From Nitrospirota bacterium (GTDB lineage: Bacteria > Nitrospirota > Nitrospiria > Nitrospirales > Nitrospiraceae), in assembly GCA_026387665.1 (NCBI GenBank), contig JAPLLG010000007.1, positions 372,001 through 436,000 of the forward strand: 64,000 nt of DNA, given 5' to 3'. Under the pieces are notes generated by a model. It was not told where the DNA came from and did not search any database. It saw only the letters and a program-made list of their open reading frames with translations. Below, piece after piece: positions 1-10,768 of this stretch. The stretch's first letter is position 1. The number at the start of each line of letters is the position of its first letter. The position numbers were made by a program, and so were the translations under genes.

Positions 1-96
1 CCGAGCGGCTGCCCGCTCGATGACCCACATGCCTGCGTTGTGGCGGGTCTGGGCATAGGAAGCGCCCGGATTGCCCAGCCCAACAATGAGACGCAA
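1..96 (-). CDS. pth: Peptidyl-tRNA hydrolase, N-terminal part (runs off the window)
   Basis: Only the first 32 codons are present. They begin [11 protein letters not shown] and continue to TRHNAGMWV, the N-terminal signature of Pth, which frees tRNA from drop-off peptidyl-tRNA. The His-Asn of the TRHNAG segment belongs to the family's active site. The start is a TTG, because the in-frame codons before it lie at the end of rplY. Only two bases separate it from the rplY stop, and the purine-rich end of rplY can serve as its ribosome binding site, so translation is probably coupled. Identity is secure; the start codon is inferred. Confidence 0.9.
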   Translation of the reverse strand, partial: MRLIVGLGNPGASYAQTRHNAGMWVIERAAAR

Positions 97-98
97 TG

Positions 99-869
99 TT
101 ACTTCTTCTTTTCGGTTTCTTTCTTCTCAGCTTTTGGTGCAGCAGCGCCCTTTTTGTCGCCGCCCTTGGCATCGGCAGCCGCGCCAGCCTTCGCCGCATC
201 GCCACCAGCCGCGCCTTCAACTTTGCCCTTCGCGGCCACTTCAGGCTCTTTCCCGCCCTCCGCACCGGCTACGCCGCTCGCAAGGAGCGACTCCAGCTTG
301 GCTTCCGTGATCGGCGCCGCCACGCTCACCACCATCTGCTCAGGATCGTCGAGATAGCGGATCCCTTCGTGCACGACCACATCTTTCAGGTGGAGACCCT
401 GAGAAATGTTGAGACCCGACGCATCGACTTCGATGAAGTCCGGCAACACATCCGGCAGACATTCAATATGCAACTCACGCATATTGTGGTGCAGGATACC
501 GCCTTCCTTGACGCCGGCCGGCACGCCGCCGGTCAAATGCAGGGGTACCTTGACGCGAATCGGCTTATTCATCGAAATTTCGAACAAATCCGCATGCAGG
601 ACGTTGCCCTCGACCGGATCGACCTGAAAATCGCGCAAGAGCGCGGTCCGTTTCGGTTTGGACTTCGCGCCGGTCAACGTGAGCGACACGAGCGCGGACC
701 CTCCAGACTGGGCCTTCAAAATCTTGACCAAGCTATCCGGCTCAATCGTCAACATCAGGCATTCGCCCTGCCCGTACAACACGCCGGGGATCTTGCCTTC
801 CCGCCGAAGCTGGCGCGCCGCACCTTTGCCCGTTGTTTCTCTTACTGTGACTGCTAGTTCAAATTTCAT
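99..869 (-). CDS. rplY: 50S ribosomal protein L25 (TL5/Ctc family)
   Basis: The 256-residue product starts [16 protein letters not shown] and includes GKIPGVLYG, typical of the 5S-rRNA-binding domain of bacterial L25. It is the long TL5/Ctc form with an extra beta domain. The last 50 or so residues are an Ala/Gly/Lys/Glu-rich, probably disordered tail ending in a lysine run. GGAGG lies six bases before the ATG. It sits between prs and pth, a common bacterial order (prs-rplY-pth), probably in one transcription unit. Confidence 0.95.
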   Translation of the reverse strand: MKFELAVTVRETTGKGAARQLRREGKIPGVLYGQGECLMLTIEPDSLVKILKAQSGGSALVSLTLTGAKSKPKRTALLRDFQVDPVEGNVLHADLFEISMNKPIRVKVPLHLTGGVPAGVKEGGILHHNMRELHIECLPDVLPDFIEVDASGLNISQGLHLKDVVVHEGIRYLDDPEQMVVSVAAPITEAKLESLLASGVAGAEGGKEPEVAAKGKVEGAAGGDAAKAGAAADAKGGDKKGAAAPKAEKKETEKKK

Positions 870-919
870 GGTACTCCTCCGTCCCCTTCTCGCTAATCTT
901 CAGATGCTGTGATCTCGAG

Positions 920-1861
920 CTAGGCAAACAATGAACTGACCGACTCATCTTCATGGATACGCCGGATCGCTTCACCCAAGAGTGGCGCGACCGATAATTG
1001 ATGCAACTTCGGACAGATCTTTTCCTTGCCCCGCAATGGAATCGAATTGGTGACGATCACCTGCTTCAGGCAGGACTGCTGAATCCGGTCCAACGCCGGC
1101 CCGGTCAGCACGGCATGGGTGCACGCGGTCCAGACTTCCCGCGCCCCTTTATCGAGACAGGCCTGCGCCCCCTTCACGATGGTGCCGGCCGTGTCGATCA
1201 TGTCGTCCAACAAAAGCGCGCTCTTGCCCGCGACGTCGCCGATGATATTCATCACCTGCGTCTGGTTGGGTCCTTCACGCCGCTTGTCGATAATGGCCAA
1301 ATTCGCTTGAAGCCGTTTCGCAAATGCTCTGGCTCGTTCCACGCCACCGGCATCCGGAGACACCACCACCAGATCACTGACCTTTTGCTTGGTAATGTAA
1401 TCCAGCAAGACCGGAAGCGCGTAGAGATGGTCCACCGGGATATTGAAGAATCCCTGAATCTGCCCCGCATGGAGGTCCATCGTGAGGACACGGTCCGTGC
1501 CAGCCGTGCTGATCAGATCAGCCACGAGCTTCGCTGAAATAGGCACCCGCGGCTGGTCCTTGCGATCCTGCCGGGCATAGCCGAAATAGGGGATGACTGC
1601 GGTGATGCGGTTCGCGGAAGACCGTTTGAGCGCGTCAATGATGATCAACAACTCCATCAGGGAGTCATTGACCGGCTGACAGCTGGACTGCACGACGAAG
1701 ACGTCGGCGCCGCGCACGTTTTCCTCGATCTTGACGCGAATCTCACCGTCACTAAATGACGCAACCGTGGCCTCGCCGAGCTTTATCCCGAGATAGGCGC
1801 AAATCTCATGGGCCAGGGCCGGATTCGCATTACCGGAGAATATCTTGATCTCTCGACTCAT
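920..1861 (-). CDS. prs: Ribose-phosphate pyrophosphokinase
   Basis: This 313-residue enzyme makes PRPP from ribose 5-phosphate and ATP for nucleotide, His and Trp synthesis. It begins [17 protein letters not shown] and carries the PRPP-binding loop around [11 protein letters not shown] and [12 protein letters not shown], plus the late signature [12 protein letters not shown]. The frame is open 32 codons further upstream, but that part does not look like Prs, so the ATG at 1861 is chosen; it gives the usual family length. A sigma70-like promoter lies about 150 bases upstream. rplY and pth follow on the same strand. Confidence 0.96.
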   Translation of the reverse strand: MSREIKIFSGNANPALAHEICAYLGIKLGEATVASFSDGEIRVKIEENVRGADVFVVQSSCQPVNDSLMELLIIIDALKRSSANRITAVIPYFGYARQDRKDQPRVPISAKLVADLISTAGTDRVLTMDLHAGQIQGFFNIPVDHLYALPVLLDYITKQKVSDLVVVSPDAGGVERARAFAKRLQANLAIIDKRREGPNQTQVMNIIGDVAGKSALLLDDMIDTAGTIVKGAQACLDKGAREVWTACTHAVLTGPALDRIQQSCLKQVIVTNSIPLRGKEKICPKLHQLSVAPLLGEAIRRIHEDESVSSLFA

Positions 1862-2012
1862 TGATTTCCCAGATGGTCCTTTGGATGCAACTGCTAAGAT
1901 TCTGATTTCGTTGCGTGGTTCGTCTCGACGGCGGACATTCGGCAGGCGCAACAGCACTGCTCGCCTACCCCTCTGAACTGCGCGCTATTGAGGAAGCCAA
2001 CTAAGGGGTCAG

Positions 2013-2042
2013 ACTGTAACGGAATGCACGGAAGGTTGTCAA
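2013..2042 (-). promoter_or_regulatory. Predicted sigma70 promoter for prs-rplY-pth
   Basis: On the minus strand TTGACA (2037-2042, a perfect -35) is followed after 18 bases by TACAGT (2013-2018, 4 of 6 matches to the -10). It lies in the 188-base gap between ispE and prs and points at prs. Predicted by eye only. Confidence 0.5.
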
Positions 2043-2049
2043 CCGAGGC

Positions 2050-2965
2050 CTATCGCGGAGGCCCCTCCTGCACGAGGAGTGGACCGGAACAGGTCGGGAC
2101 GACAAACAAGGCCATTCCCTGCTCACCCGCAAACGTGGCGTGAGCCAGACGCGCGGCCGCTTCATCCGCAAAGACCCCGAACACCGTCGCCCCGCTTCCG
2201 GATAACAACGCAATCTCAGCCCCTTGCGCCTGCAGGTGCTGCTTAATCTCCCTGAGCTTCCCATGCGCAGCAAAGACCGGGGACTCGAAGTCATTCGCGG
2301 CTGCGGCAGCCAATTGCGGCCAACTCACCCGTGCCTGCCGGTCGAGCTCGTGCTGGATCTGGGATAAAGACGTGACTCCGGTCCTGGCAGCCGCCAATTC
2401 CTGGTAGGCCCACTTGGTATTGACCCCGAACCCTGGGTTGACCAACAGGACCCAGCGAACCCCTTCAACCACGACTGGACGAACCGTTTCGCCCCGACCG
2501 GCCACAAATGCCGAGGGAGCAAAGAGAAAGAAGGGCACATCGCTCCCCAGCGCTTGCCCGACATCAGCCATCTCCAGCGACGACCAGCCCAACCGCAACA
2601 GGCGGTTCAATCCGATAATCGTCGCGGCGGCATCGCTACTCCCCCCACCCAGACCCGCGCCCATGGGAATGCGCTTCCGCAGTGCAATGTCGAGACCGAT
2701 CGATTGCCGGGCTCGCGCCAAGACCGCGGCGGCGGCGCGATAGACGAGATTGCTCTGATCCGCCGCCAACTGCACGGCATCGCAGCTCAAATGGATGCCA
2801 GGCCGGTCGGGACAGAGCCTGATCCGCACCTCGTCTTCGAGCCCGACCGTCTGCATGATCGACCAGAGATTGTGGAACCCGTCGGGACGGCGGTCGAGAA
2901 CACGGAGGATGACATTGATTTTGGCCGGAGCGAAAACGGTGAGCTCCGAGGAACGCAGTGGCGGA

Positions 2966-2991
<26 letters not shown>
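2050..2991 (-). CDS. ispE: 4-diphosphocytidyl-2-C-methyl-D-erythritol kinase
   Basis: This GHMP-family kinase phosphorylates CDP-methylerythritol in the non-mevalonate isoprenoid pathway. The N-terminal part has FAPAKINVILRVLDRRPDGFH with the catalytic Lys/Asn region. The ATP-binding motif PMGAGLGGGSSDAAA lies near residues 100-114, and LLSGSGATVFGVF near the C-terminus is the third GHMP motif. Length (313) is slightly above usual because of about 15 extra N-terminal residues. The ATG at 2991 overlaps the end of the response regulator gene; a GTG at 2973 is an alternative, but the AGGGAGG before it is too close for ideal spacing. Coupled translation is likely. Confidence 0.93.
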
Positions 2992-4335
<1,344 letters not shown>

Positions 4336-4351
<16 letters not shown>

Positions 4352-6033
4352 GGCGTTCGTCCCTCATGCCACAACCGCACCCCGGCAGCGCCGGACCGCG
4401 GCATACATACCACAAACCGCGAGCCATGCCCCGCCCGGCTATCGACCTTGATCCAGCCCCCATGCAGATCGACGATGCGATGCACGGCGGCGAGACCCAG
4501 CCCCGAGCCTTCTTTCTTCGTCGTAAAAAACGGAAGAAAGATTTTATCGAGATTCTGTTTGGGAATACCTTCCCCGGTGTCGTGAAACGCAATTTCGATG
4601 ACGTCGCTCTTGCGGCCCGCGATATCAATGTGGCGGCAGCTCGTCGAGATCGTCAACTGCCCGCCTTCCGGCATCGCCTCAAAGGCGTTCGTGGCCATAT
4701 TCCAGAAGACCTGGCGGAGCTGATTCTGATCAACCTGCGCCGCCAGCGCCTCGGCAGCCAATGTCGTCACAATTTTGATGTTCGAACGGGCGCGCGCTTC
4801 ATGTTGAACGAGATCGAGTGTCTCAGCAAGCACTTTATTGAGGTCATGCTCGGCGAGATTGAGCGCCGGCGGGCGCGCGTACTGGAGGAATTCGGCAATG
4901 ATGTTGTCGAGTCTGGTCGCCTCCCGAATGGCGATGTCCATCAGCCGGCCATTGGTTTCGTCTCCCGTGGCATCCCGCCGGAGCATTTGCATCGCACCAG
5001 CCAGCGCGCCAAGAGGATTCCTGATTTCATGGGCCATCCCGGCCGACATCTCGCCTAAACTCGCCAGCCAATCCTTGCGCCGCATCTCCTCTTCCAAATC
5101 CCGAATCTGCGTCAAGTCTTTGAATACGCCGACCAACCCGGTCTGCGCCCCCTGCCCATGCAAAGGGGACAGGGTCAGACCGAGGATCAGGCGATTGCCG
5201 TCCGCCCTCGTACATTCCACTTCAAACCGTGTCGTCGTCAGCAAGGCGTCGCCGAGCGACTCGTCTGATTCCTGATCCGGGTGCCAGTTGAAGATCTCGC
5301 GCCAGGGACGGCCTGCCACTTGCGCAATCGTGTAGCCGGTGGCTTCCTCTGCCGCCGGATTGAACGAGGTAATGCAGCCCGTGGCATCTGCCGTAAACAC
5401 GCCGCTGCTGATGCTGCGAACGATATTTTCGTGAAAGACTTGGAGCCGGCTCAGCCCCTGCTCCTTCTCCCGCAACGATTGGTCCGCCTGCTGCAGCTGG
5501 TCCGCCAAGGTGCCGCCAAGAATCCCGACGACCAGAAGGGCGAGTGCATAGATGCCGAAGGTTTGAAAGGTTTCAGGCGCCGCCAGCCGGCTCGGCATCA
5601 TCCACCCCCACCCCTCCACCAGACCATAGAGCTGAACGTTCGTTAAGAGCCCGAACAGAATGATGCCGAAACAGGCGGCCAGCAGCCCCACCCGCCGGCG
5701 GGGGACTAGGCTGGCCACCGCCACAGTCATGACATAGAGCACCGCAAAGGGACTCTCGACTCCTCCGGTCCTGGCCACCAGCACCGTCTCAAGGAGAAAA
5801 TCGATCCCGACCTGCACCCAGAAAAATATCGTCAGGACGAGTGGGGCGGTCAGGGCACGGAGCAGAAAGACGGAGGGGATCGTCAGCAGATAGGTCGCAA
5901 TGATCAGGGCGTAGAACGTGTCGATCCGCCCGCCCTTCACAACCTGGAAAGCGAGGGACAGGCCGAGCATCAGGGTCACCAGGGCCATCCGAAGCCCCAT
6001 GAGCCAATACAGCCTTATGCGCAAATCATTCAT
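4336..6033 (-). CDS. Membrane PAS-domain sensor histidine kinase, PilS-like
   Basis: This 565-residue kinase has about six hydrophobic segments in the first 175 residues, a coiled linker, a PAS domain (about 195-310) and a HisKA/HATPase_c core. The phospho-acceptor H335 is in MAHEIRNPLGAL; the N box is NMATNAFEAMPEGG; the G boxes are DTGEGIP and GSGLGLAAVHRIVDLHGG. A multi-helix membrane anchor with a single PAS matches PilS. It is directly followed by its overlapping response regulator and preceded by pilC. The signal it senses cannot be read from the sequence. Confidence 0.9.
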
Positions 6034-6145
6034 GAGTGGAAGACCGCGGTGGAAGAAGGAAGAGCCCTGAAGCGAGACAGGCCCCCTCGCTCCCCGAAGA
6101 CAAGGGATCGGGCCTTTCAGGCAGGGAGCGAAACCGCACGCCGAC

Positions 6146-7363
6146 CTAGCCGATGGCAGAAGCCATTTTGAAGATCGGGAGATACATCGCGATCACGATA
6201 AATCCAATGACAATTCCCAAGAACACCATCATCGCCGGCTCCAGCAATGAGGTCAGAGAAGCCACAGCCTGATCCACTTCGTCTTCGTAAAAATCTGCGA
6301 TTTTCCCCAACATGCTGTCCAACGCGCCGGTCGACTCGCCGACGGCGATCATATGCGTCACCATCTTCGGGAAGACCCCGCTGGCGGCCAAGGGATCGGC
6401 GATCGTCTTACCCCCGCTGATACTGATGCGGGCGCTGAACAGGGTCTCTTCAATCACCTTATTCCCCGCGGTCTTGGCACAGATAGTCAAGCCATCCAGC
6501 AACGGCACACCGCTACCAAGGAGGGTTCCCAGGGTCCTGGTGAACTTGGCGACCGAAGCTTTCCGGATTAAATCTCCAACCACCGGCAGCTTGAGCAGCA
6601 ACGTATCGATGACCTTCCGCCCTTGAGCGGTCGCATAGTATTTCTTCACCCCCACAACCGTCCCCACAATGGCCCCAAGAATGACGTACCAGTACGCGAT
6701 GAAAAAATTGCTGGTATCGATGACCACTTGCGTCGGACCGGGCAGAGCCATTTTCCCATTCGACAGCTCCAGGAACATCTTGGCAAAGATGGGAATGACG
6801 AACAACATGAGCACCGTGATCACAATCACCGCCACGCCCATAATCGACGCGGGATAAATCATGGCAGACTTGATCTGCCCTTTCAGCTTCATCGCCTTTT
6901 CAATGTATTTGGCGAGACGCGTCAAGATCGTGTCGAGTAGACCTCCGACTTCGCCCGCATGCACCAAGTTGACGTAGAGATCGTCGAAGACTTTCGGGTG
7001 GCGCCGCAAGGCGTCAGAAAAGGTCGAACCGGCTTCCACCTGATTCTTCACTTCCCCGATCGTCTCTCGCAGCACTTTATTCTCAGATTGGGTCGAGAGG
7101 ATTTCGAGACACTGCACCAAAGGCAGACCGGCGTTGATCATCGTGCCGAATTGTCGCGTAAAGACGACCAGATCTTTATCGGTAAGGCCGGACCCGAAAC
7201 TGATCTTGAATCCGCCGGCGCCGCCTTTCTTCTCTTCGAGGCTAGTAACGACGACACTTTGCTTGCGAAGCTGGTCCACCGCCTCATCGCGGGTTTTTGC
7301 GCTCAGCTCGCCCTTTTTGGAAGCGCCTGACCTGGTTCGCCCGACATACGCAAAGGTCGCCAT
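6146..7363 (-). CDS. pilC: Type IV pilus assembly / type II secretion inner-membrane protein PilC
   Basis: The protein has two T2SF (GspF) domains, each followed by hydrophobic helices, for example MIYPASIMGVAVIVITVLML and the C-terminal MMVFLGIVIGFIVIAMYLPI. The N-terminal MATFAYVGRTRSGASKKGEL is typical of PilC. PilC is the platform protein that couples the PilB/PilT motors to pilus assembly. The ATG at 7363 gives 405 residues; three upstream codons starting with GTG are less likely. No pilB, pilT or pilA is visible in this window; the PilS/PilR-like pair lies downstream on the same strand. Confidence 0.93.
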   Translation of the reverse strand: MATFAYVGRTRSGASKKGELSAKTRDEAVDQLRKQSVVVTSLEEKKGGAGGFKISFGSGLTDKDLVVFTRQFGTMINAGLPLVQCLEILSTQSENKVLRETIGEVKNQVEAGSTFSDALRRHPKVFDDLYVNLVHAGEVGGLLDTILTRLAKYIEKAMKLKGQIKSAMIYPASIMGVAVIVITVLMLFVIPIFAKMFLELSNGKMALPGPTQVVIDTSNFFIAYWYVILGAIVGTVVGVKKYYATAQGRKVIDTLLLKLPVVGDLIRKASVAKFTRTLGTLLGSGVPLLDGLTICAKTAGNKVIEETLFSARISISGGKTIADPLAASGVFPKMVTHMIAVGESTGALDSMLGKIADFYEDEVDQAVASLTSLLEPAMMVFLGIVIGFIVIAMYLPIFKMASAIG

Positions 7364-7429
7364 ATGCAACACTCGCCCTTCGATGCAGCCGCCCCGGCCG
7401 GTTGTAGAGAGGGAAATACCTGTCAGGCG

Positions 7430-7459
7430 AGTCTACGGGCCACCAGAAAACCTGTCAAA
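7430..7459 (-). promoter_or_regulatory. Predicted sigma70 promoter upstream of pilC
   Basis: On the minus strand TTGACA (7454-7459) is separated by 18 bases from TAGACT (7430-7435, 4 of 6). It lies in the 153-base gap between pgsA and pilC and is oriented toward pilC and the two-component genes. Confidence 0.45.
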
Positions 7460-7516
7460 CAAATGCAGAATTTTTGCGCAGGGAGCCAGACACGCGGGCT
7501 CACACACGGCAACACC

Positions 7517-8053
7517 TTAGCTAGTGGTCGCACTCGTGTGCCGATAGCCCCGGTAGAGGTAATGCAGCCCGGACATGAGAGTAAAGGAGACCATGCAGAA
7601 CAACAGCGGCGGCATGACGGCGGGATTGACGTGATGGGAACTCAGGAATATCACCATCACGATATAGGATAGCTGGAGCAGCGTCGTGCCCTTGCCCAGG
7701 AACGTGGGGGTAATATCCACATGAGAATCCGTGACGTGCGCCACCGCCGTTCCCAGCATCAAGATCACATCCCGGCTGACCACGAGGATGGTGACCCACG
7801 AGGGGATCAAATGAATCAACGAGAGCGTGATAAATCCGGACGTGAGGAGCAGCTTGTCGGCCAAGGGATCCAACACAGCCCCCAGCTTCGTATGCTGATT
7901 CGTGATGCGGGCGATCGCCCCATCGAGCGCATCGGTGATGCCCGCCACAATCAGCACGATCAACGCCTGATCGAACCGGCCGTAGACCAACAACCCGACG
8001 TAGCAGGGAATCAGGAGGATCCGGAGGATGGTCAAACTGTTGGGGATATTCAT
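7517..8053 (-). CDS. pgsA: CDP-diacylglycerol--glycerol-3-phosphate 3-phosphatidyltransferase
   Basis: This 178-residue integral membrane enzyme makes phosphatidylglycerol phosphate, the first step toward phosphatidylglycerol. The CDP-alcohol phosphotransferase motif D-x2-DG-x2-AR-x8-G-x3-D-x3-D is intact (DALDGAIARI, then GAVLDPLADK). The N-terminal MNIPNSLTILRILLIP is characteristic of PgsA rather than of CLS or PssA. About five hydrophobic helices are present. It is probably monocistronic or the first gene ahead of pilC, which lies about 150 bases downstream with its own promoter. Confidence 0.92.
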   Translation of the reverse strand: MNIPNSLTILRILLIPCYVGLLVYGRFDQALIVLIVAGITDALDGAIARITNQHTKLGAVLDPLADKLLLTSGFITLSLIHLIPSWVTILVVSRDVILMLGTAVAHVTDSHVDITPTFLGKGTTLLQLSYIVMVIFLSSHHVNPAVMPPLLFCMVSFTLMSGLHYLYRGYRHTSATTS

Positions 8054-8123
8054 ATTTTCCGGAACATATCCTCTGCCGTAGCGGGGGGGAATGATAGGAG
8101 GGCGCTACACGGATGTCAACGGC

Positions 8124-8152
8124 TTGCAGTCGGCAGGGCCTCTCCCTATAAT
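8124..8152 (+). promoter_or_regulatory. Predicted strong sigma70 promoter for the small gene at 8195
   Basis: TTGCAG (8124-8129) and a perfect TATAAT (8147-8152) are 17 bases apart, about 43 bases before the ATG. Transcription would start near 8159. This is one of the best -10 matches in the window and is divergent from pgsA. Confidence 0.6.
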
Positions 8153-8194
8153 CGGAGCCCTGGGCCATTCCACTTGCCTGTCATGGAGGTCGTG

Positions 8195-8512
8195 ATGAGT
8201 TCGCTGCCCCTGCTCTTCAAAAAAGAAGGTCTCGTCGAAAAGCACCAGGTTGAAGGAGTCGATCCGAGCGACCGGTATTTCAATCGCGCCGTCCTCGTCA
8301 ATCGAACCCCCTCCGGCTACGCCGCCAAGACGATGTATGAAGCCCTGACGGTCGAAGGGCACTCGCATCCGACCATCGGCGCTGCCGTACAGGAACTCAT
8401 CGGAGCGATGCAGGGATTCGGCTTTAGCAAACTGAGAACCCGCGCCAACTTCAAAGGCACGAAGTATCTCGCCGAAAAAGAAACCTGGGTCGATTATCAA
8501 GACCTGGCGTAA
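8195..8512 (+). CDS. Small conserved protein of unknown function
   Basis: The 105-residue protein starts MSSLPLLFKKEGLVEKHQV and has no signal peptide or membrane segment. It is charged, with an N-terminal beta-rich stretch and a central helix-like region (TIGAAVQELIGAMQGFGF). I recognise no family. The start is set by GGAGGT at 8185-8190, four bases before the ATG; an in-frame ATG at 8183 would ignore that site. A strong promoter lies just upstream. It stands alone, facing the serine hydrolase gene, with a family A hairpin between the two converging ends. Confidence 0.7.
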   Translation: MSSLPLLFKKEGLVEKHQVEGVDPSDRYFNRAVLVNRTPSGYAAKTMYEALTVEGHSHPTIGAAVQELIGAMQGFGFSKLRTRANFKGTKYLAEKETWVDYQDLA

Positions 8513-8589
8513 CCCCTGATTATCCCGGCAAGCCCAGGCATACCAGCGCTTCACTGGCCCACACGCCTCACACAACAGAACAACCGCTC

Positions 8590-8714
8590 GCAGGACGCTC
8601 AAAAAGGCCGTCAGCAAGGCCGCAGGCGAGTCGAAACCGGAGGCGTACCCTCAGGGTACGTTGAGGATTTCGATGAGCCGAGAACGAGGCTGACGGATTT
8701 TTTCAGCGTCATGC
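8590..8714. repeat. Family A hairpin repeat, copy A1
   Basis: This is an imperfect long palindrome of about 125 bp. The outer arms are GCAGGACGCTCAAAAAGG on the left and the matching TTTTTTCAGCGTC on the right. Inside is a second paired segment (CGAGTCGAAA with TTTCGATGAG) and an apical stem GCGTACCC-TCA-GGGTACG. It lies between two convergent genes, and its right arm runs over the stop codon of the serine hydrolase gene. Related copies occur at 33141, 45911 (split), 56889 and 59254. Confidence 0.9.
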
Positions 8715-9833
8715 CCTCGCCACAAACTCCCTGTACACGAGATCGTGAATGAGCGGGCGGAAAATCTTAATCTTCTCGTTCTTCCGGCTGGGGTGGACCC
8801 GGTTGGAGAGCAGCACCACTTCCAATTCTGACAGTGGATCGATCCACAGCGACGTCCCGGTATAGCCGAGATGCCCGAACGACTGCTCGGAAAAATAGGC
8901 TCCAGAAGAGGACGGAGCAGACGGAGTATCCCATCCCAAGGCCCAACTGGATTGGAAGGCCGATGTTTGACGCGCTGTAAACTGCCTGACCAACGCGCCA
9001 TCCAGCATCGACTCTTTCCCGTGATAGGCGCTGAGCCAGGCCCCTGACACAGCCAGCACAGACTCGGCGGTCCCGAATAGTCCTGCATGGCCCGCAACCC
9101 CGCCCATCGCCCCAGCATTTTCGTCATGCACCTCGCCGCGCAATAGCCGCTGGCGCCTCTCGTCCCGCTCAGTCGGAGCAATTCTTGCCACATCGATGGG
9201 AACTTGCCCGTTCCTTGTTACGGGGAAAAATAACAATGGATCGGCTCCCAGCGGCCTTGCGATCGTTTCTTCACACCAGCGGTCCAAGGCCATTCCACTG
9301 AGACGCTCCACCAACAAGCCCAGCAGGATAAACCCAAGGTCGCTGTAGAGACTTCGCTCGCCCCGTTCGTAGATCAACGGTTCGTCACGAATCAGCTCCA
9401 GCATTGCCGACTTGATGGACTGATTGCCGCCAACCTCTCCAGGAACCAGACCCCGCGCTTCAAGCCTCTCATACAACGGCCGCCAGCCCGGCAAGCCTGA
9501 GCGATGGGCCAGAAGATCCCGCACCGTCGCCTGCCCGATCGGCGCCCCTTCCAACTCTGCAAAGATCTGTTGCAGGGAGTCATCGAGCGCAATCTTTCCG
9601 CGCTGAGTCAGGAGCAAGAGCGAGGTGACCGTCACCAGCGGCTTCGTGAGAGAGGCCAAGTCATAGATCGTGGACGCTTGCACGGGAAGGCCGGGAGGCT
9701 CCGACGACAATCGTCCTGCCACCAGCAGACATTGCAGCTTGCCACGCAGACGCACCGCCAATTGGGCGCCGGGAAAGACCCCCTCATCGATGGCCGATTG
9801 CAAGGCCGCTGCAATATGTTGTGGAGTAGCCAT
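8709..9833 (-). CDS. Beta-lactamase family serine hydrolase (class C / PBP4* fold)
   Basis: The protein has the catalytic SxxK motif as SLTK (residues 61-64), the YxN-equivalent YSD at 163-165 and an HLGYTG segment near the C-terminus that corresponds to the KTG/HxG box. DLLAHRSGLPGW is typical of this hydrolase group. No clear signal peptide is seen, so a cytoplasmic esterase, amidase or peptidase role is as likely as cell-wall work. The ATG at 9833 is preferred; a GTG two codons upstream is possible. Its last codons lie inside family A repeat A1, so the hairpin reaches into the coding end. Confidence 0.85.
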   Translation of the reverse strand: MATPQHIAAALQSAIDEGVFPGAQLAVRLRGKLQCLLVAGRLSSEPPGLPVQASTIYDLASLTKPLVTVTSLLLLTQRGKIALDDSLQQIFAELEGAPIGQATVRDLLAHRSGLPGWRPLYERLEARGLVPGEVGGNQSIKSAMLELIRDEPLIYERGERSLYSDLGFILLGLLVERLSGMALDRWCEETIARPLGADPLLFFPVTRNGQVPIDVARIAPTERDERRQRLLRGEVHDENAGAMGGVAGHAGLFGTAESVLAVSGAWLSAYHGKESMLDGALVRQFTARQTSAFQSSWALGWDTPSAPSSSGAYFSEQSFGHLGYTGTSLWIDPLSELEVVLLSNRVHPSRKNEKIKIFRPLIHDLVYREFVARA

Positions 9834-9939
9834 AGGCACGACAACCAGTTATCGGTGGGGAAATCTGCTGGCGGCGGGCGGCGCGAAGCGCACAGGGGAA
9901 CGCATCAGCGAAGGGGGAGCGGCGGCCGGGTCGAACCCA

Positions 9940-10452
9940 TCACAAGGCCGGTCGAGACTCTCCCGCCAACTTGTTCTCCGATGCGGTCGCGGCGTCATGA
10001 AACGCTTCCTGCTCTTCCACTTCCAACATCCGCTCGAACATCCGCAGCGACGCGCGCAACCGTTCGACCATGAGCAACCGCTGTTTCTGGAGCGCCGACA
10101 GATCCCGCTGTGTATCAGTCAGATCGACTCTGGCCTGACGGATCAATTCGCCGGCCTTCAGCTCGGCCTCCTTGACGACCAGGTCCGCCTCGCGCTGCGC
10201 ATTCCGCTTCAAATCCTCCGCCAGCGACTGCGCCGACAAGAGCGTGCTCGACAGGGTCGATTCCGTCCGCTTCAGCTCGGCAAGCTGCTGCTCCAGCGAC
10301 AGGATCCGTTCTCGCTGGACCGTACAGTCCAGGTTCAACGATTCGACCGTCTGCGCCAGCTCTTCAAGAAAGCGATTGACCTCGTCCTTGTCGTACCCGC
10401 GAAAGCCGACCCTGAAGACCATTTGCTGAATATCGAGCGGTGTAATTCTCAT
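9940..10452 (-). CDS. divIVA: DivIVA-domain coiled-coil protein
   Basis: The 170-residue protein begins MRITPLDIQQMVFRVGFRGY and has YDKDEVNRFLEELA, the DivIVA N-terminal lipid-binding domain. A long coiled coil follows (about residues 50-150). DivIVA marks curved membranes at poles and division sites. AGGGGG six bases upstream supports the ATG at 10452 over one six codons earlier. Its place after yggT at the end of a dcw-linked series resembles the Gram-positive ylm-divIVA arrangement, although this is a diderm-type gene set. The neighbourhood argues for a role in division or wall growth. Confidence 0.85.
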   Translation of the reverse strand: MRITPLDIQQMVFRVGFRGYDKDEVNRFLEELAQTVESLNLDCTVQRERILSLEQQLAELKRTESTLSSTLLSAQSLAEDLKRNAQREADLVVKEAELKAGELIRQARVDLTDTQRDLSALQKQRLLMVERLRASLRMFERMLEVEEQEAFHDAATASENKLAGESRPAL

Positions 10453-10471
10453 GGCATCCCCCCTGGTCATC

Positions 10472-10768
10472 TCAGTTCATCCTCAGGGCCAATTCCTTGA
10501 GTGATTGCACAACTGCGATCTGCAAAAACGTAATGATCAGAATCACGATGATCGGCGATAGATCGATCCCCATGCGCCAGCCGACCCATCCACGAATCGG
10601 CGCCAAGACCGGCTCGGTCGCGCGATCGAGAAATTGCACGATGGGATTCCAGGGGTCCGGGTTGACCCAGGAGATCAGGGCTCGCGCGATGATCACCCAC
10701 ATATAGAGCCACAACACATAATCGAGAATCGTCGCAATCGCCGTGATGACATTCCCTGCAACAAACAT
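10472..10768 (-). CDS. YggT family membrane protein
   Basis: The 98-residue protein has two hydrophobic helices (about 5-27 and 70-88) flanking the family signature ARALISWVNPDPWNPIVQF and TEPVLAPIRGWV. YggT proteins, also found beside divIVA in Gram-positives, are linked to envelope stability and osmotic tolerance, but the molecular role is unsettled. The ATG overlaps the proC stop (TGATG), so translation is coupled. Confidence 0.88.
   Translation of the reverse strand: MFVAGNVITAIATILDYVLWLYMWVIIARALISWVNPDPWNPIVQFLDRATEPVLAPIRGWVGWRMGIDLSPIIVILIITFLQIAVVQSLKELALRMN

Noticed and set aside
1862-2049. Possible tRNA gene between ispE and prs, a place where some bacteria have tRNA-Gln.
   Set aside because: No cloverleaf, GGTTCGA-type T arm or CCA end could be found on either strand; only a promoter-like pair is visible.
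7430-7460. Sigma54 promoter before pilC, suggested by TGGTGGGCCC.
   Set aside because: No GC doublet at the right distance (no TTGC after TGGCAC-N5); the sigma70-like pair fits better.
7721-8194. N-terminal extension of the small gene at 8195 by more than 150 codons.
   Set aside because: That part lies antisense to pgsA, and a strong promoter and ribosome site sit just before 8195.
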